From NCBI GenBank assembly GCA_001896545.1, contig MPOT01000027.1:1-64000 (forward strand): a stretch of 64,000 nucleotides of DNA. Reading direction: 5' to 3'. Source of the DNA: Tepidanaerobacter sp. EBM-38 (lineage in GTDB: Bacteria; Bacillota; Thermosediminibacteria; Thermosediminibacterales; Tepidanaerobacteraceae). The notes below the pieces were generated by a model. That model did no database searches, had not been told where the DNA came from, and saw only the letters and a program-made list of their open reading frames with translations. The translations under genes were made by a program, and so were the position numbers. Below are positions 8,646 through 17,404 of the stretch, piece by piece. Numbering within the stretch: the first letter of the stretch is position 1; every line of letters starts with the position of its first letter.

Positions 8646-10445
8646 TTGAACAACTTTTTCAAGAGCATAAGCTTTTACTTGCTAATTATTATTCTGGTCT
8701 TGTCAGTGGTACAATGGTATTCTAACCAGGAAGCAGCTCAGATTAGACTGGGATATTCAGAATTACTTCAGCGAATTGACAATAAAGAGGTTGAAAAAAT
8801 TGTTATAGTTGAAAACAACATTAAAGGCACTTTAAAAGATGGTCAAAATTTTGTAAGCTATGTCCCGGATCTGACTACTTTTATGGCTAAAATAGATCAA
8901 CCTGCAAGAAAAGGTGAATTAGTAGTTGATTCAGAACCTAAACCTACCACTCCTTGGTGGACACAGATTTTATCGCCGATTTTACTGATGGTATTTATAG
9001 TAGGTGCATGGTATTTCTTAATGCAGCAGAGCCAAGGCGGAGGCGGCCGAGTGATGTCTTTCGGTAAGAGCAAGGCTAAACTTCATACTGATGATAAAAG
9101 AAGAGTAACCTTTAAAGATGTTGCAGGGGTTGATGAGGCAAAAGAAGAACTAGAAGAGGTAGTGGAATTTTTAAAGCATCCGAAGAAGTTTATAGAAATC
9201 GGAGCACGTATTCCCAAGGGGGTTTTGCTGGTAGGGCCTCCGGGAACAGGAAAAACGCTTTTAGCAAGGGCAGTTGCTGGAGAAGCAGGTGTTCCATTCT
9301 TTAGCATAAGCGGTTCAGATTTTGTAGAAATGTTTGTAGGTGTAGGAGCTGCAAGAGTTAGGGATTTGTTCGAACAGGCTAAAAAAAATTCACCATGTAT
9401 TGTGTTTATCGATGAGATAGATGCCGTTGGCCGCCACAGGGGTGCAGGGCTTGGTGGAGGACATGATGAAAGAGAACAAACATTAAATCAATTATTGGTT
9501 GAGATGGATGGTTTTGGTATAAATGAAGGTATAATTATTTTAGCAGCAACTAACAGGCCTGATATCTTAGATCCGGCACTGCTTAGGCCTGGCAGATTCG
9601 ATAGAGAAGTAGTAGTGGATCGTCCTGATGTAAAGGGCAGAGAAGAAATACTGAAAGTGCATTCAAGGAACAAGCCGTTGGCAGAAGATGTAGATCTGTC
9701 GGTACTTGCCCGAAGGACACCAGGGTTTACCGGGGCCGATTTAGAAAACTTGGTCAACGAGGCGGCACTTCTTTCAGCACGGCGAAATAAGAAAAAGATA
9801 GAAATGCCGGAGCTGGAAGAGGCAATTACCAGAGTTATTGCCGGCCCTGAAAAGAAGAGCCGTGTCATGACTGAACGTGAGCGCAGGCTGGTAGCTTACC
9901 ATGAAGCAGGGCATGCCGTAGTGGCACATTTGTTGCCAACAGTTGATCCAGTCCATGAGGTGTCTATTGTACCCCGCGGCAGGGCTGGCGGATATACTAT
10001 GATTTTACCAAAAGAGGATCGCTTCTTTATGGGTAAAAGTGAATTGATGGATCAGATAACGCATTTGCTTGGCGGCAGGGTTTCCGAAGAATTAGTGCTC
10101 AACGAAATAAGTACCGGTGCACAGAATGATTTGGAGCGAGCAACTCAGATTGCCAGAAAGATGGTAATGGAATTTGGTATGAGCGAGAATATTGGGCCTA
10201 TGACTTTGGGCCATAAGCAAGAAGAAGTTTTCCTGGGAAGGGATTTAGCTCAAGGCCGAAATTACAGTGAGGAAGTCGCAGCTTCCATAGATAAGGAAGT
10301 TAAGAACATTATTGTAAGCTGTTATGATAGTGCAAGAATGATTTTATCTGAAAATATCAATAAACTTCATAAGGTTGCTCAAGCCTTACTTGAAAATGAA
10401 AAGCTCAAAGAAGAAGAATTCTTGGAAGTATTTGCAAGTGTATAA
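8646..10445 (+). CDS. ftsH: ATP-dependent zinc metalloprotease FtsH
   Basis: A 599-residue membrane-anchored AAA+ protease that degrades misfolded membrane proteins and selected regulators. Two N-terminal membrane segments (about residues 7-24 and 106-126) bracket an extracytoplasmic domain of about 80 residues. The Walker A motif GPPGTGKT is at about 197-204, Walker B IVFIDEID follows, the second region of homology has [19 protein letters not shown], and the zinc site HEAGH is at 419-423. All key residues are intact. It starts at TTG 8646 behind GGAGGAG and ends 21 bp before a strong terminator, so it is the last gene of its unit. Confidence 0.97.
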   Translation: MNNFFKSISFYLLIIILVLSVVQWYSNQEAAQIRLGYSELLQRIDNKEVEKIVIVENNIKGTLKDGQNFVSYVPDLTTFMAKIDQPARKGELVVDSEPKPTTPWWTQILSPILLMVFIVGAWYFLMQQSQGGGGRVMSFGKSKAKLHTDDKRRVTFKDVAGVDEAKEELEEVVEFLKHPKKFIEIGARIPKGVLLVGPPGTGKTLLARAVAGEAGVPFFSISGSDFVEMFVGVGAARVRDLFEQAKKNSPCIVFIDEIDAVGRHRGAGLGGGHDEREQTLNQLLVEMDGFGINEGIIILAATNRPDILDPALLRPGRFDREVVVDRPDVKGREEILKVHSRNKPLAEDVDLSVLARRTPGFTGADLENLVNEAALLSARRNKKKIEMPELEEAITRVIAGPEKKSRVMTERERRLVAYHEAGHAVVAHLLPTVDPVHEVSIVPRGRAGGYTMILPKEDRFFMGKSELMDQITHLLGGRVSEELVLNEISTGAQNDLERATQIARKMVMEFGMSENIGPMTLGHKQEEVFLGRDLAQGRNYSEEVAASIDKEVKNIIVSCYDSARMILSENINKLHKVAQALLENEKLKEEEFLEVFASV

Positions 10446-10465
10446 TCTAAAATCGCAAATGTTAA

Positions 10466-10495
10466 GAAGCTATGGCATAGCCATAGCTTCTTTTT
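10466..10495 (+). terminator. Rho-independent terminator after ftsH
   Basis: Perfect 11-bp stem gaagctatggc / gccatagcttc with a 3-base loop, followed by five T. Confidence 0.9.
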
Positions 10496-10576
10496 GCTGT
10501 ACACGGTCATTTAAGATTTTTAGTTTAAAGTATAATTTTAAATGTGATGTGGGAGCATAAATCAGGGGTGATGCTA

Positions 10577-11026
10577 TTGTACATAGATGCAGGAGATATA
10601 TTATTTCTTATTGCGGCATTTTTGGCAGGTGTTGCCATGGCCGGCCAAGGCAGTATGAACTCAGCGGTAAGTAAAGTGATCGGTTTATCTGAGTCTACCT
10701 TCATAGTTCACCTGAGTGCCACACTGGTTATGTTCATTATATTACTATTAGGTTTGGGAAACGGAAATTGGGCTAATTATACAAAAGTTCCATGGTACTA
10801 CTATGCCGGAGGCCTTATAGGTGTCATGATTACTTACGGCGTAGTTATAAGCATTGCTAAATTGGGTGCGGCTGTAGCCACCACATCTATTATCGTAGGT
10901 CAAGTGCTTGCTGCATGCCTCTTGGACCACTTCGGTTTATTCGGTCTGGAAAAGGTGCCGATGACTTGGTTAAAGCTTTTAGGTGTTGGTTTTTTGGCAT
11001 TGGGAGCAAAGCTGCTTTTAGGATAA
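10577..11026 (+). CDS. Small DMT-type membrane protein (DUF606/YdcZ family)
   Basis: About 149 residues with five hydrophobic segments. The pattern AGVAMAGQGSMNSAVSK near the N-terminus, WYYYAGGLIGV in the middle and GVGFLALGAKLLL at the C-terminus match the YdcZ/DUF606 branch of the drug/metabolite transporter superfamily, whose substrates are mostly unknown. I place the start at TTG 10577, six bases after AGGGGTG; the ATG at 10571 touches that site and the one at 10544 has none. It stands alone after the ftsH terminator. Confidence 0.75.
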   Translation: MYIDAGDILFLIAAFLAGVAMAGQGSMNSAVSKVIGLSESTFIVHLSATLVMFIILLLGLGNGNWANYTKVPWYYYAGGLIGVMITYGVVISIAKLGAAVATTSIIVGQVLAACLLDHFGLFGLEKVPMTWLKLLGVGFLALGAKLLLG

Positions 11027-11039
11027 TTGGGTAATTTCA

Positions 11040-11120
11040 TAAAGCAATGTGAATTAGTCAGGAAACATTGACTATATGTTGGAACTTGAAATTGATAATA
11101 CTCAGTATTGCTTTTTATTT
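11040..11120 (+). terminator. Possible terminator with long loop
   Basis: aaagcaat near 11040 can pair with attgcttt near 11112, which is followed by a T-rich run; the loop contains further weak pairing. Position fits the end of the DMT gene. Weak call. Confidence 0.3.
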
Positions 11121-11158
11121 AATGTATTGGTAAAATAAAAATGAACGAAACATAAAAA

Positions 11159-11188
11159 CGTCCGGCATCCTATATAGGAGCTGGAACG
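11159..11188 (+). promoter_or_regulatory. Hairpin immediately before the ECF S-component ribosome binding site
   Basis: Bases 11159-11188 fold into a stem of about 12 pairs with two single-base bulges and an ATAT loop; the GGAGGTG site begins right at its foot. This placement suggests control of translation or a processing site, but no known riboswitch was recognised. Confidence 0.4.
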
Positions 11189-11199
11189 GAGGTGAAAAA

Positions 11200-11718
11200 A
11201 TGAAGACAGAGTTAACGGTCAATCGTCGGTACACGCGAACTCTGACGGTATCAGGACTTTTGGGAGCCTTATCCATTGTGCTTGGAATGACTCCGCTGGG
11301 CTTTATCCCAGTTCCAACCGCAGCAGGTCATGCTACCATTATGCACGTGCCGGCAATTCTAGGTGCCATCTTGGAAGGACCAATGGTAGGAACCCTTACG
11401 GGTTTAATTTTTGGCCTTTACAGTCTTTTGAGAGCAGGCAGTGCTCTTTTTGCTGACCCGCTTATAGCAATCGGCCCTAGGATACTTATTGGCATAGTGA
11501 CTTATGGCGTATACCGTCTAACACGTAGTGAGGCGTTGGCAGCAGCGTGTGGTACTTTGACTAATACGGCGGGTGTTATGAGTCTTGCTGTTCTGCGAGG
11601 ATATATGCCGGCAGCAGCAGCATGGATGGTAGTATTCACACATGGTATACCCGAGATGATAATCGCTGTTGCTATCACCGTTACTATTTCCAGAGCTTTG
11701 CGAAAAAGCAGAAGGTGA
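11200..11718 (+). CDS. ECF transporter substrate-binding (S) component, probably pantothenate
   Basis: A 172-residue integral membrane protein with about five to six hydrophobic segments, starting with a positively charged NRRYTRTLTVSGLLGAL stretch; the alanine-rich first helix, the LEGPMVGTLTGLIFGL segment and FADPLIAIGPRILIG are characteristic of ECF S components of the COG4684 kind. Such proteins bind a vitamin and pair with a shared energising module (EcfA/EcfA'/EcfT) encoded elsewhere. The next gene, five bases downstream, is coaX (pantothenate kinase), so pantothenate is the likely substrate; this is inference from context. The start ATG has GGAGGTG at good spacing. Confidence 0.78.
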   Translation: MKTELTVNRRYTRTLTVSGLLGALSIVLGMTPLGFIPVPTAAGHATIMHVPAILGAILEGPMVGTLTGLIFGLYSLLRAGSALFADPLIAIGPRILIGIVTYGVYRLTRSEALAAACGTLTNTAGVMSLAVLRGYMPAAAAWMVVFTHGIPEMIIAVAITVTISRALRKSRR

Positions 11719-11722
11719 ATTC

Positions 11723-12493
11723 ATGATACTTGCAATTGATGTAGGAAATACAAATATGGTTTTTGGCATTTACGAGAATGAAAATTTAAAAGCATCATAT
11801 AGAATAGCAACACATCACGAATATACTGAGGATGAATACAGTCTTGTATTTAATTCACTACTGGGTTTTAGAGACATAAATCCTGCAAGCATTGAGGGAG
11901 GAATTATTTCCTCAGTTGTTCCGTCCTTGACAATAGTTTTAGAAAAAATGTGTAAAAAGTATTTTTATTTTACACCGATAGTAGTCGGACCTGGCATTAA
12001 AAGTGGAATAAACATAAAATATGAAAATCCTAAAGAAGTCGGAGCTGATCGTATAGTCAATGCAGCGGCTGCTTTTCACAAATACGGCGGTCCTGTTATA
12101 ATCGTAGATTTTGGCACTGCTACTACCTTTGATGCATTGACAGCTGAGTGCGACTATTTAGGTGGTGCTATTGCTCCGGGAATTGGGATATCTTCCGAGG
12201 CACTGTTTAAGACTGCCGCTAAATTATACAGAGTAGAAATTGCAAAACCGGAAAAAGTGATAGGTAAAAATACAGCAACTAGCATACAATCCGGTATCTA
12301 TAATGGATATGTAGGATTGGTAGAAAATATTGTTGAGAAGATGAAGGAAGAAATGGGCGACGGTCATGTATTTACAGTGGCTACCGGGGGTCTGGCACCT
12401 CTTATATGCAGCACAACCAAAAATATAGATACAGTAGATATGATGCTTACACTGGATGGCTTGAAGCTGATTTATGAAAAAAATGTTAGCTAG
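11723..12493 (+). CDS. coaX: Type III pantothenate kinase
   Basis: About 256 residues; phosphorylates pantothenate in the first step of coenzyme A synthesis. The phosphate-binding MILAIDVGNTNMVFG at the N-terminus, GADRIVNAAAA and the VDFGTATTFDA motif are all diagnostic of CoaX (acetate/sugar kinase fold, not the CoaA fold). I place the start at ATG 11723, just after the S-component stop, using AAGGTGA; a longer reading from 11669 would add 18 residues that are not part of the family. It is translationally close-coupled to the ECF S component and ends at a strong terminator. Confidence 0.95.
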   Translation: MILAIDVGNTNMVFGIYENENLKASYRIATHHEYTEDEYSLVFNSLLGFRDINPASIEGGIISSVVPSLTIVLEKMCKKYFYFTPIVVGPGIKSGINIKYENPKEVGADRIVNAAAAFHKYGGPVIIVDFGTATTFDALTAECDYLGGAIAPGIGISSEALFKTAAKLYRVEIAKPEKVIGKNTATSIQSGIYNGYVGLVENIVEKMKEEMGDGHVFTVATGGLAPLICSTTKNIDTVDMMLTLDGLKLIYEKNVS

Positions 12494-12494
12494 A

Positions 12495-12530
12495 AGTTAA
12501 GGGAAAACTTTGGTTTTCCCTTAACTTTTA
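12495..12530 (+). terminator. Rho-independent terminator after coaX
   Basis: Perfect 14-bp stem agttaagggaaaac / gttttcccttaact, loop tttg, then a short T-rich tail. Confidence 0.85.
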
Positions 12531-12550
12531 TAACACCGGAGGTTTATATA

Positions 12551-13522
12551 TTGCAAAAACCCTTTCAAGAAATTCCATTATATCTTGCACCTATGGCCGG
12601 TATTACGGATATGCCTTTTAGGACTATATGCAAGCAAATGGGCGCTGATGTATTAATGACAGAAATGATAAGCACGCGAGGACTTGTATATAATGATAAT
12701 AAAACTGCAAAATTGCTGCAGGTAAATCCCGATGAAAATCCTATAGGAGTTCAACTGTTTGGCAATGCTCCGAAGGATTTTGAAGAATCGGTAAAAAAGA
12801 TTGATGACCTGCCGTTTGATTTTATAAACATAAATATGGGCTGTCCCACTCCTAAAATAGTCAAAAATGGTGACGGATGTGCTTTAATGAAGGATGTAAA
12901 GCTGGCATCAAGCATAATAAAAGTGACTGCCAGAGCTTCTCGAAAGCCGGTATCTGTAAAAATTAGGAAGGGCTGGGATAAGGACAGTATTAATGCTGTT
13001 GAGTTTTCATCTGCGGCTGAAGACAGCGGGGCATCTATGATTATAATTCACGGCAGAACCAGGGAGATGTTTTATTCCGGAAAAGCTGATTGGGATATAA
13101 TAAAAAGTGTTAAAGATGCGGTAGATATCGCGGTAGTAGGTAATGGGGATGTTTTTACTTCCGAAGATGCGGTTGAAATGCTTAAAAAAACAGGTTGTGA
13201 TGGTATAATGATAGGCCGAGGTGCACTAGGTAATCCTTGGATTTTTAGAGAAGTAAAGTATTTTTTAAAAACAGGGAAAAAAGCTGCAGCTCCTACTTTG
13301 AAAGAAAGGCTTGAAATAATGTTACTTCATTTAGATAAGGCTATATCCTATCACGGAGAGCATTTGGGGATATTGGAAATGCGTAAACATTTGGCATGGT
13401 ATATAAAAGGATTACCACATTCTGCTCCTGTTAAAAATGCTTTGCAGCAGTGCAAGGATGTTGGCAGTATCGAGGAAATACTGAATAATTATTTTTATAG
13501 ACTGAAGCAGACTGGTTATTAG
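12551..13522 (+). CDS. dusB: tRNA-dihydrouridine synthase (DusB type)
   Basis: A 323-residue FMN-dependent TIM-barrel enzyme that reduces uridines in tRNA D-loops. Visible marks are YLAPMAGITDMPFR at the N-terminus, the NMGCPTPKIVKNGDGCALM segment with the catalytic cysteine in GDGCALM, KIRKGWD, HGRTREMFYSGKADW and IMIGRGALGNPW. It starts at TTG 12551 behind GGAGGTTTAT. The coaX-dusB order is common in Clostridia, often followed by greA and lysS, but here an uncharacterised gene follows instead. Confidence 0.93.
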   Translation: MQKPFQEIPLYLAPMAGITDMPFRTICKQMGADVLMTEMISTRGLVYNDNKTAKLLQVNPDENPIGVQLFGNAPKDFEESVKKIDDLPFDFININMGCPTPKIVKNGDGCALMKDVKLASSIIKVTARASRKPVSVKIRKGWDKDSINAVEFSSAAEDSGASMIIIHGRTREMFYSGKADWDIIKSVKDAVDIAVVGNGDVFTSEDAVEMLKKTGCDGIMIGRGALGNPWIFREVKYFLKTGKKAAAPTLKERLEIMLLHLDKAISYHGEHLGILEMRKHLAWYIKGLPHSAPVKNALQQCKDVGSIEEILNNYFYRLKQTGY

Positions 13523-13560
13523 AACATGTTAGGAGGAACTTGCGAAAGGAGGTTTGCTTT

Positions 13561-14523
13561 ATGGACACTTATGCAATACCAATTGTAAACGGAGTACTGC
13601 CGCGCCCTGATGGAGGTGTACTTCAAGGAGTGTTTCTCGACTCATTTTTTGCCAATATGTTAGTAAAAACCGGTGTTGGAAATGACATTTTCTTATTTCC
13701 CCTTTCTTCCGATGACAAGAGCTTATATCCCGTAGGAGTTTTAGTTAGAATTGAAGATATGTGGGTGGATAAAGTTCCTCAGGGTAGTGACGCTACAGCT
13801 CTTTTTGCACGGGTAATCGGCCGAGAAAGATGTAAAGCAAGGAAATTTTCTCTTTCCAATGAAGGCCTTTTTGCCTTGGATATTGAGAAAATAGATATAT
13901 ATGAATTGCGATCTTTGGGTTATCCTATAATCTGCGGGGCCGGATGGCATCCTACGGGAGGATATACGACTTTTGGTTCAAATCGAAAGGATATTGAGAT
14001 TACAATATACGGTTTTGAATTGGAAACGGGTAAAGATGTGGCTATTGTGGGATATTTGGGTAGTGAGATAGAACCCGAAAAGGCACACACAGTAGAACAT
14101 GCCATAATCCGTTCACTTAAAAACTATGCCATGTGCACACCAAAAACCCTAAGGGAATGTATGGAGAAGGAAACGGAAGAGTTGAAGTGGTCTGTAGAAA
14201 TCGGAATTGCTAAAAAACTTCCTGAAGTTTTTGGTGTAACAAAAAGCGGATTTTGTGGAAATCCATTGACACAAATGGCTTCATACTATCTTTCCGAGGA
14301 GTTTCAAAACCAAATAGAAAGTGGCGAAGACATTTTAAATTCTCTATCCAAAGCTAGAAAAAAGACTGTTTCTAGGTTGACAAAGGATATGGATATAAGT
14401 TCGCGTAAGGGTTTAAGGCAACTTCAAGCCTTAAAGAAGGGTATGTTTCATGATGATACACCGGAGGAATTGAAGGTCTTAAAACGAGTGATAATGAAAT
14501 TTCCAGCGAATCCGTGGAATTAA
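13561..14523 (+). CDS. Uncharacterised conserved-looking protein with an HxxEH motif
   Basis: A 320-residue soluble protein I cannot assign to a named family. The first ~65 residues (IPIVNGVLPRPDGGVLQG, then IFLFPLSSD and LYPVGVLVRI) loosely recall the N-terminal beta-rich substrate domain of Lon-type proteins. Residues 176-180 are HTVEH, an HxxEH pattern like that of zinc enzymes such as LuxS or M16 peptidases, followed by conserved-looking Cys192 and the FCGNPLTQMASYYL segment (about 231-244). No membrane segment or signal peptide. The start is ATG 13561, behind AAAGGAGG; an earlier in-frame TTG at 13540 lacks support. It probably shares a transcript with dusB (38-bp gap). Confidence 0.7.
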   Translation: MDTYAIPIVNGVLPRPDGGVLQGVFLDSFFANMLVKTGVGNDIFLFPLSSDDKSLYPVGVLVRIEDMWVDKVPQGSDATALFARVIGRERCKARKFSLSNEGLFALDIEKIDIYELRSLGYPIICGAGWHPTGGYTTFGSNRKDIEITIYGFELETGKDVAIVGYLGSEIEPEKAHTVEHAIIRSLKNYAMCTPKTLRECMEKETEELKWSVEIGIAKKLPEVFGVTKSGFCGNPLTQMASYYLSEEFQNQIESGEDILNSLSKARKKTVSRLTKDMDISSRKGLRQLQALKKGMFHDDTPEELKVLKRVIMKFPANPWN

Positions 14524-14559
14524 TTTTTTTTAAATAATCTCAGAATATTATAGTCAAGG

Positions 14560-14636
14560 TTACTATTCAGAGGTTGAAAACGACTTGTCATCCTGAACGC
14601 AGTATATAACAAAATGACAGACCTCTGAATAGTTAC
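14560..14636. repeat. MITE-like palindromic repeat, copy 1 (short form)
   Basis: Begins gttactattcagaggtt and ends acctctgaatagttac, near-perfect inverted ends of about 15 bp, with an interior containing cgacttgtcatcctgaacgc. The same ends and interior words recur at 21395-21533 and 23901-23983. Here about 60 bp of the interior present in copy 2 is missing. Confidence 0.7.
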
Positions 14637-14637
14637 T

Positions 14638-14685
14638 AATCAAGAGTGCTTAACCTTTTTTAAGGTTAAGCACTCTTGATTTTTT
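14638..14685 (+). terminator. Strong rho-independent terminator
   Basis: Perfect 20-bp stem starting aatcaagagtgcttaacctt, loop TTTT, then a T-run. Ends the dusB/HxxEH transcript, directly beside the repeat copy. Confidence 0.92.
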
Positions 14686-14741
14686 GTATGACATGGTATA
14701 AAATAGTATGAGCACAAAAATGTGCACAAGGAGGTGCTGCT

Positions 14742-15272
14742 GTGGATCTCATAAGAATTGGAGATAAGCTTATCAGTGTATCGCGTATAGAGAATATTAT
14801 ACAAGAAATGCTGGATTTAAGGCAGCAAGGGGTTTCTCAAGCTGAGGTTGCCAAAAAGTTTAATACTGACAGGACCTTCCTATCCCGCTTGGAAAGCCTG
14901 GGTGAAATCAGAAAAGGTAAAACCATAGCAATAGTCGGGTTTCCTTTAAAAAATACTGAAGAACTTAAGCAGCTAGCATTTCAGGAAGGTGTAGACTTTT
15001 CACTGCTGATGACTGATAAAGAGCGCTGGGATTTTGTTTATGAAAAAAGCGGCATCGAACTTTTAAATGAGGTTATGGGCCTTATATATCAAGTAAGACA
15101 GTATGATGTGGTTATTCTGCTAGGTTCTGACCAAAGACTTAGACTATTCAAGGCACTTTTGGATAAGGAAGTGATTTCGGTAGACATTGGTAAATCACCG
15201 ATGACAGAAGATGTTTATGTAGACCCGCAAAATTTGAGGAAGATCATAAGAATGACAAAAAAGGAAGATTGA
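14742..15272 (+). CDS. HTH DNA-binding protein, first gene of acyl-reductase-like cluster
   Basis: A 176-residue protein. Residues 15-55 read as a helix-turn-helix (LDLRQQGVSQAEVAKKFNTDRTFLSRLESLG in two parts), the remainder as a small alpha/beta domain with TIAIVGFPLKN and YDVVILLGSD, which look like nucleotide-binding or Rossmann-like strands of unknown ligand. It starts with GTG 14742 behind AAGGAGGTG. It ends one base before the next gene, so the three genes 14742-17285 are very likely one operon and this protein is a candidate regulator of it. Not a recognised family beyond the HTH. Confidence 0.7.
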   Translation: MDLIRIGDKLISVSRIENIIQEMLDLRQQGVSQAEVAKKFNTDRTFLSRLESLGEIRKGKTIAIVGFPLKNTEELKQLAFQEGVDFSLLMTDKERWDFVYEKSGIELLNEVMGLIYQVRQYDVVILLGSDQRLRLFKALLDKEVISVDIGKSPMTEDVYVDPQNLRKIIRMTKKED

Positions 15273-15273
15273 A

Positions 15274-16179
15274 ATGAAACATGTTATGAGCGTGAGTATA
15301 GGTTCTTCCAAGAGAAATCACAAAGTCGAAACAAAAATTCTAGGAGAAGAATTCATAATTGAGCGAGTAGGAACTGATGGTGACATAAAAAAGGCCATAG
15401 AAATTATTCAGGAAAATGACGGCAAAGTTAGCGCCTTTGGCATGGGTGGCATCGATCTTTATGTGTGCATAGGCAATAAGCGCTTTACAATAAAAGATGC
15501 CGTACCCATAGCACAGGCAGCGAAAATATCGCCTATTGTTGATGGTTCGGGCCTTAAAAATACTTTAGAAAGAAAAGTCATATACTATCTAACAGAACAT
15601 GAAATTATAGATTTTAAAAACAAGAAAGTCCTTCTAGTGTGCGGTTTAGACAGATTTGGGATGGCGGAGGCATTAGAAAAAACCGGGTGTGATTTAGTGC
15701 TAGGAGATTTGATTTTTACAGTAGGCATACCGATTCCCATCAAATCACTTAATAGCCTAAATGTTTTGGCAAGTATTTTAGCTCCTATTATTTGCAAATT
15801 GCCGTTTAGCATGTTATATCCCACTGGAAAAAAACAGGAGAAAAAAGTCAGCTCGAAATTTGAGCGTTTCTATGATGAGGCTGATGTTATTGCTGGTGAT
15901 TTTCTTTTCATAAAACGCTATATGCCGGATAAAATCCCTGGCAAAATTATACTGACGAATACGGTTACTGCCGATGATGTAGAGATGCTTTCTAAAAGCG
16001 GTGCCAAAATGTTGATTACGACAACGCCCGAATTAAACGGCAGGTCCTTTGGAACTAATGTAATGGAAGCAGTACTTGTATCGCTTTCGGAAAAACCTTA
16101 TAAATCATTAACTCCCAAGGATTATGAAGAACTTTTAGATAAGCTTGGATTTGCTCCGAGGATAGAAATATTAAATTAG
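15274..16179 (+). CDS. Uncharacterised protein of the kind annotated quinate/shikimate dehydrogenase-like
   Basis: A 301-residue soluble protein. The N-terminal part has repeated beta-alpha units (FGMGGIDLYVCIGNKRFTI), and the central KKVLLVCGLDRFGMAEALEKTGCDLVLGD (about residues 113-141) looks like a Rossmann-type strand-turn-helix. I recall similar proteins in anaerobic Firmicutes carrying the label quinate 5-dehydrogenase, but the textbook GAGGA-type NAD site is absent, so the activity is unproven. It has no signal peptide; one hydrophobic stretch (about 160-180, LNSLNVLASILAPIICKLPF) could be buried. It is sandwiched, with gaps of 1 and 23 bp, between an HTH protein and an acyl-ACP-reductase-like enzyme, which implies a joint function. 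Confidence 0.6.
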   Translation: MKHVMSVSIGSSKRNHKVETKILGEEFIIERVGTDGDIKKAIEIIQENDGKVSAFGMGGIDLYVCIGNKRFTIKDAVPIAQAAKISPIVDGSGLKNTLERKVIYYLTEHEIIDFKNKKVLLVCGLDRFGMAEALEKTGCDLVLGDLIFTVGIPIPIKSLNSLNVLASILAPIICKLPFSMLYPTGKKQEKKVSSKFERFYDEADVIAGDFLFIKRYMPDKIPGKIILTNTVTADDVEMLSKSGAKMLITTTPELNGRSFGTNVMEAVLVSLSEKPYKSLTPKDYEELLDKLGFAPRIEILN

Positions 16180-16202
16180 AAAATAATTTATGAGGTGTAA
16201 TC

Positions 16203-17285
16203 ATGGAAAAGTTTGCATTTATAATACATCCTATTGAAATTTCTGATGTATACAGGAAATTAAAATTTATGCAGAAGCTGCCGGAAAGCATGGTAGAGAA
16301 AGCAATGAAGATAGTGCCGCCTTTTACAATTTCACATATAACAGGTGTGAAAAGTCAATACAATGAAGCAGAAGGTTGGTTTGTAACTTGCCCGCTTACA
16401 ACTAAACAAATGATAGAGCTGCCGGAAGAATATGTAATTAAAAAAATAATCAAAGCCGGAAAATTAGCTGAAAAGCTCGGTGCAAAGATAGTTGGCTTAG
16501 GAGCTTTCACTTCAGTTGTAGGAGATGCAGGCATCACCATTGCCAAAAATTTAAATATCCCCGTTACTACGGGCAACAGCTATACTGTAGCTACGGCAAT
16601 TGAAGGAACTAAAAAAGCCACGGAAATTATGGGTAAAAATATTAAAGATGCTCAAGTGTTGGTTATTGGGGCTGCCGGCTCTATAGGCAAGGTATGTGCA
16701 CAAATAATGGCTAAAGATTGCAAGTTTTTGACATTAGCCGGTAGGCATACGGAAAAGCTTGAAGAAGTGGCTGATAAGATACTGAAAGACACCGGCCTTT
16801 CTGTTAAAATCACTTCAAACGTCAGGGATGCTGTTAGAAATGCGGATGTAATCATAACCGTTACCAGCAGTCTTGATGCTATAATAGAGGCGGAAGACTT
16901 AAAACCGGGTGCGGTAGTGTGTGATGTTTCACGCCCGCGCGATGTATCCAAAGAAGTTGCTGAAAAGCGGGATGATGTTCTCATTATTGAAGGCGGAGTA
17001 GTTGAGGTTCCGGGTGATGTTAACTTCAATTTCAACTTTGGTTTTTCACCTAAAACTGCCTATGCCTGCATGGCAGAAACCATGATGCTAGCATTGGAAG
17101 GCCGTTATGAAAGCTTTTCTTTGGGCAGAGATCTTACCGTAAAGCAAGTTGAAGAAATAACGAAAATAGCCAATAAGCATGGCTTTAAATTGGCAGGATT
17201 CAGGAGCTTTGAAAGAGAAGTAACACAAGAACAGATAGAACGCATCATACGAAATGCAAAGAAGAAATCAGAACAGGCAAGCTGA
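16203..17285 (+). CDS. Long-chain acyl-ACP reductase-like dehydrogenase
   Basis: A 360-residue protein. Its pattern follows cyanobacterial long-chain acyl-[acyl-carrier-protein] reductase (AAR, about 340 residues): LGAFTSVVGDAG (99-110), TTGNSYTVATAIE (122-134), a Rossmann glycine loop VIGAAGSIGK (154-163), IIEGGVVEVPGDVNF (261-275) and AYACMAETMMLALEG (286-300) followed by SLGRDLTVKQVEEI. Cys289 aligns with the cysteine proposed to carry the acyl thioester in AAR. The reaction would be reduction of a fatty acyl thioester to an aldehyde with NAD(P)H, but the substrate here is unknown. No aldehyde deformylating oxygenase is nearby, as expected for an anaerobe. Start ATG behind GAGGTGTAATC. Confidence 0.72.
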   Translation: MEKFAFIIHPIEISDVYRKLKFMQKLPESMVEKAMKIVPPFTISHITGVKSQYNEAEGWFVTCPLTTKQMIELPEEYVIKKIIKAGKLAEKLGAKIVGLGAFTSVVGDAGITIAKNLNIPVTTGNSYTVATAIEGTKKATEIMGKNIKDAQVLVIGAAGSIGKVCAQIMAKDCKFLTLAGRHTEKLEEVADKILKDTGLSVKITSNVRDAVRNADVIITVTSSLDAIIEAEDLKPGAVVCDVSRPRDVSKEVAEKRDDVLIIEGGVVEVPGDVNFNFNFGFSPKTAYACMAETMMLALEGRYESFSLGRDLTVKQVEEITKIANKHGFKLAGFRSFEREVTQEQIERIIRNAKKKSEQAS

Positions 17286-17291
17286 CAGCTT

Positions 17292-17333
17292 AAAATCCCA
17301 TCTGCTCTTTTTGGAGTGGATGGGATTTTATTC
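17292..17333 (+). terminator. Rho-independent terminator after the acyl-reductase-like cluster
   Basis: Stem of 16 pairs between aaaatcccatctgctc and gagtggatgggatttt (one mismatch, one wobble), loop tttttg, then a T-rich tail. Confidence 0.85.
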
Positions 17334-17404
17334 TTACTTTTTACTCGGCATTATGTTAAAATAACAATTACAGGAAGAATGATGTTTAAGAGGGAGGGAT
17401 TAGT

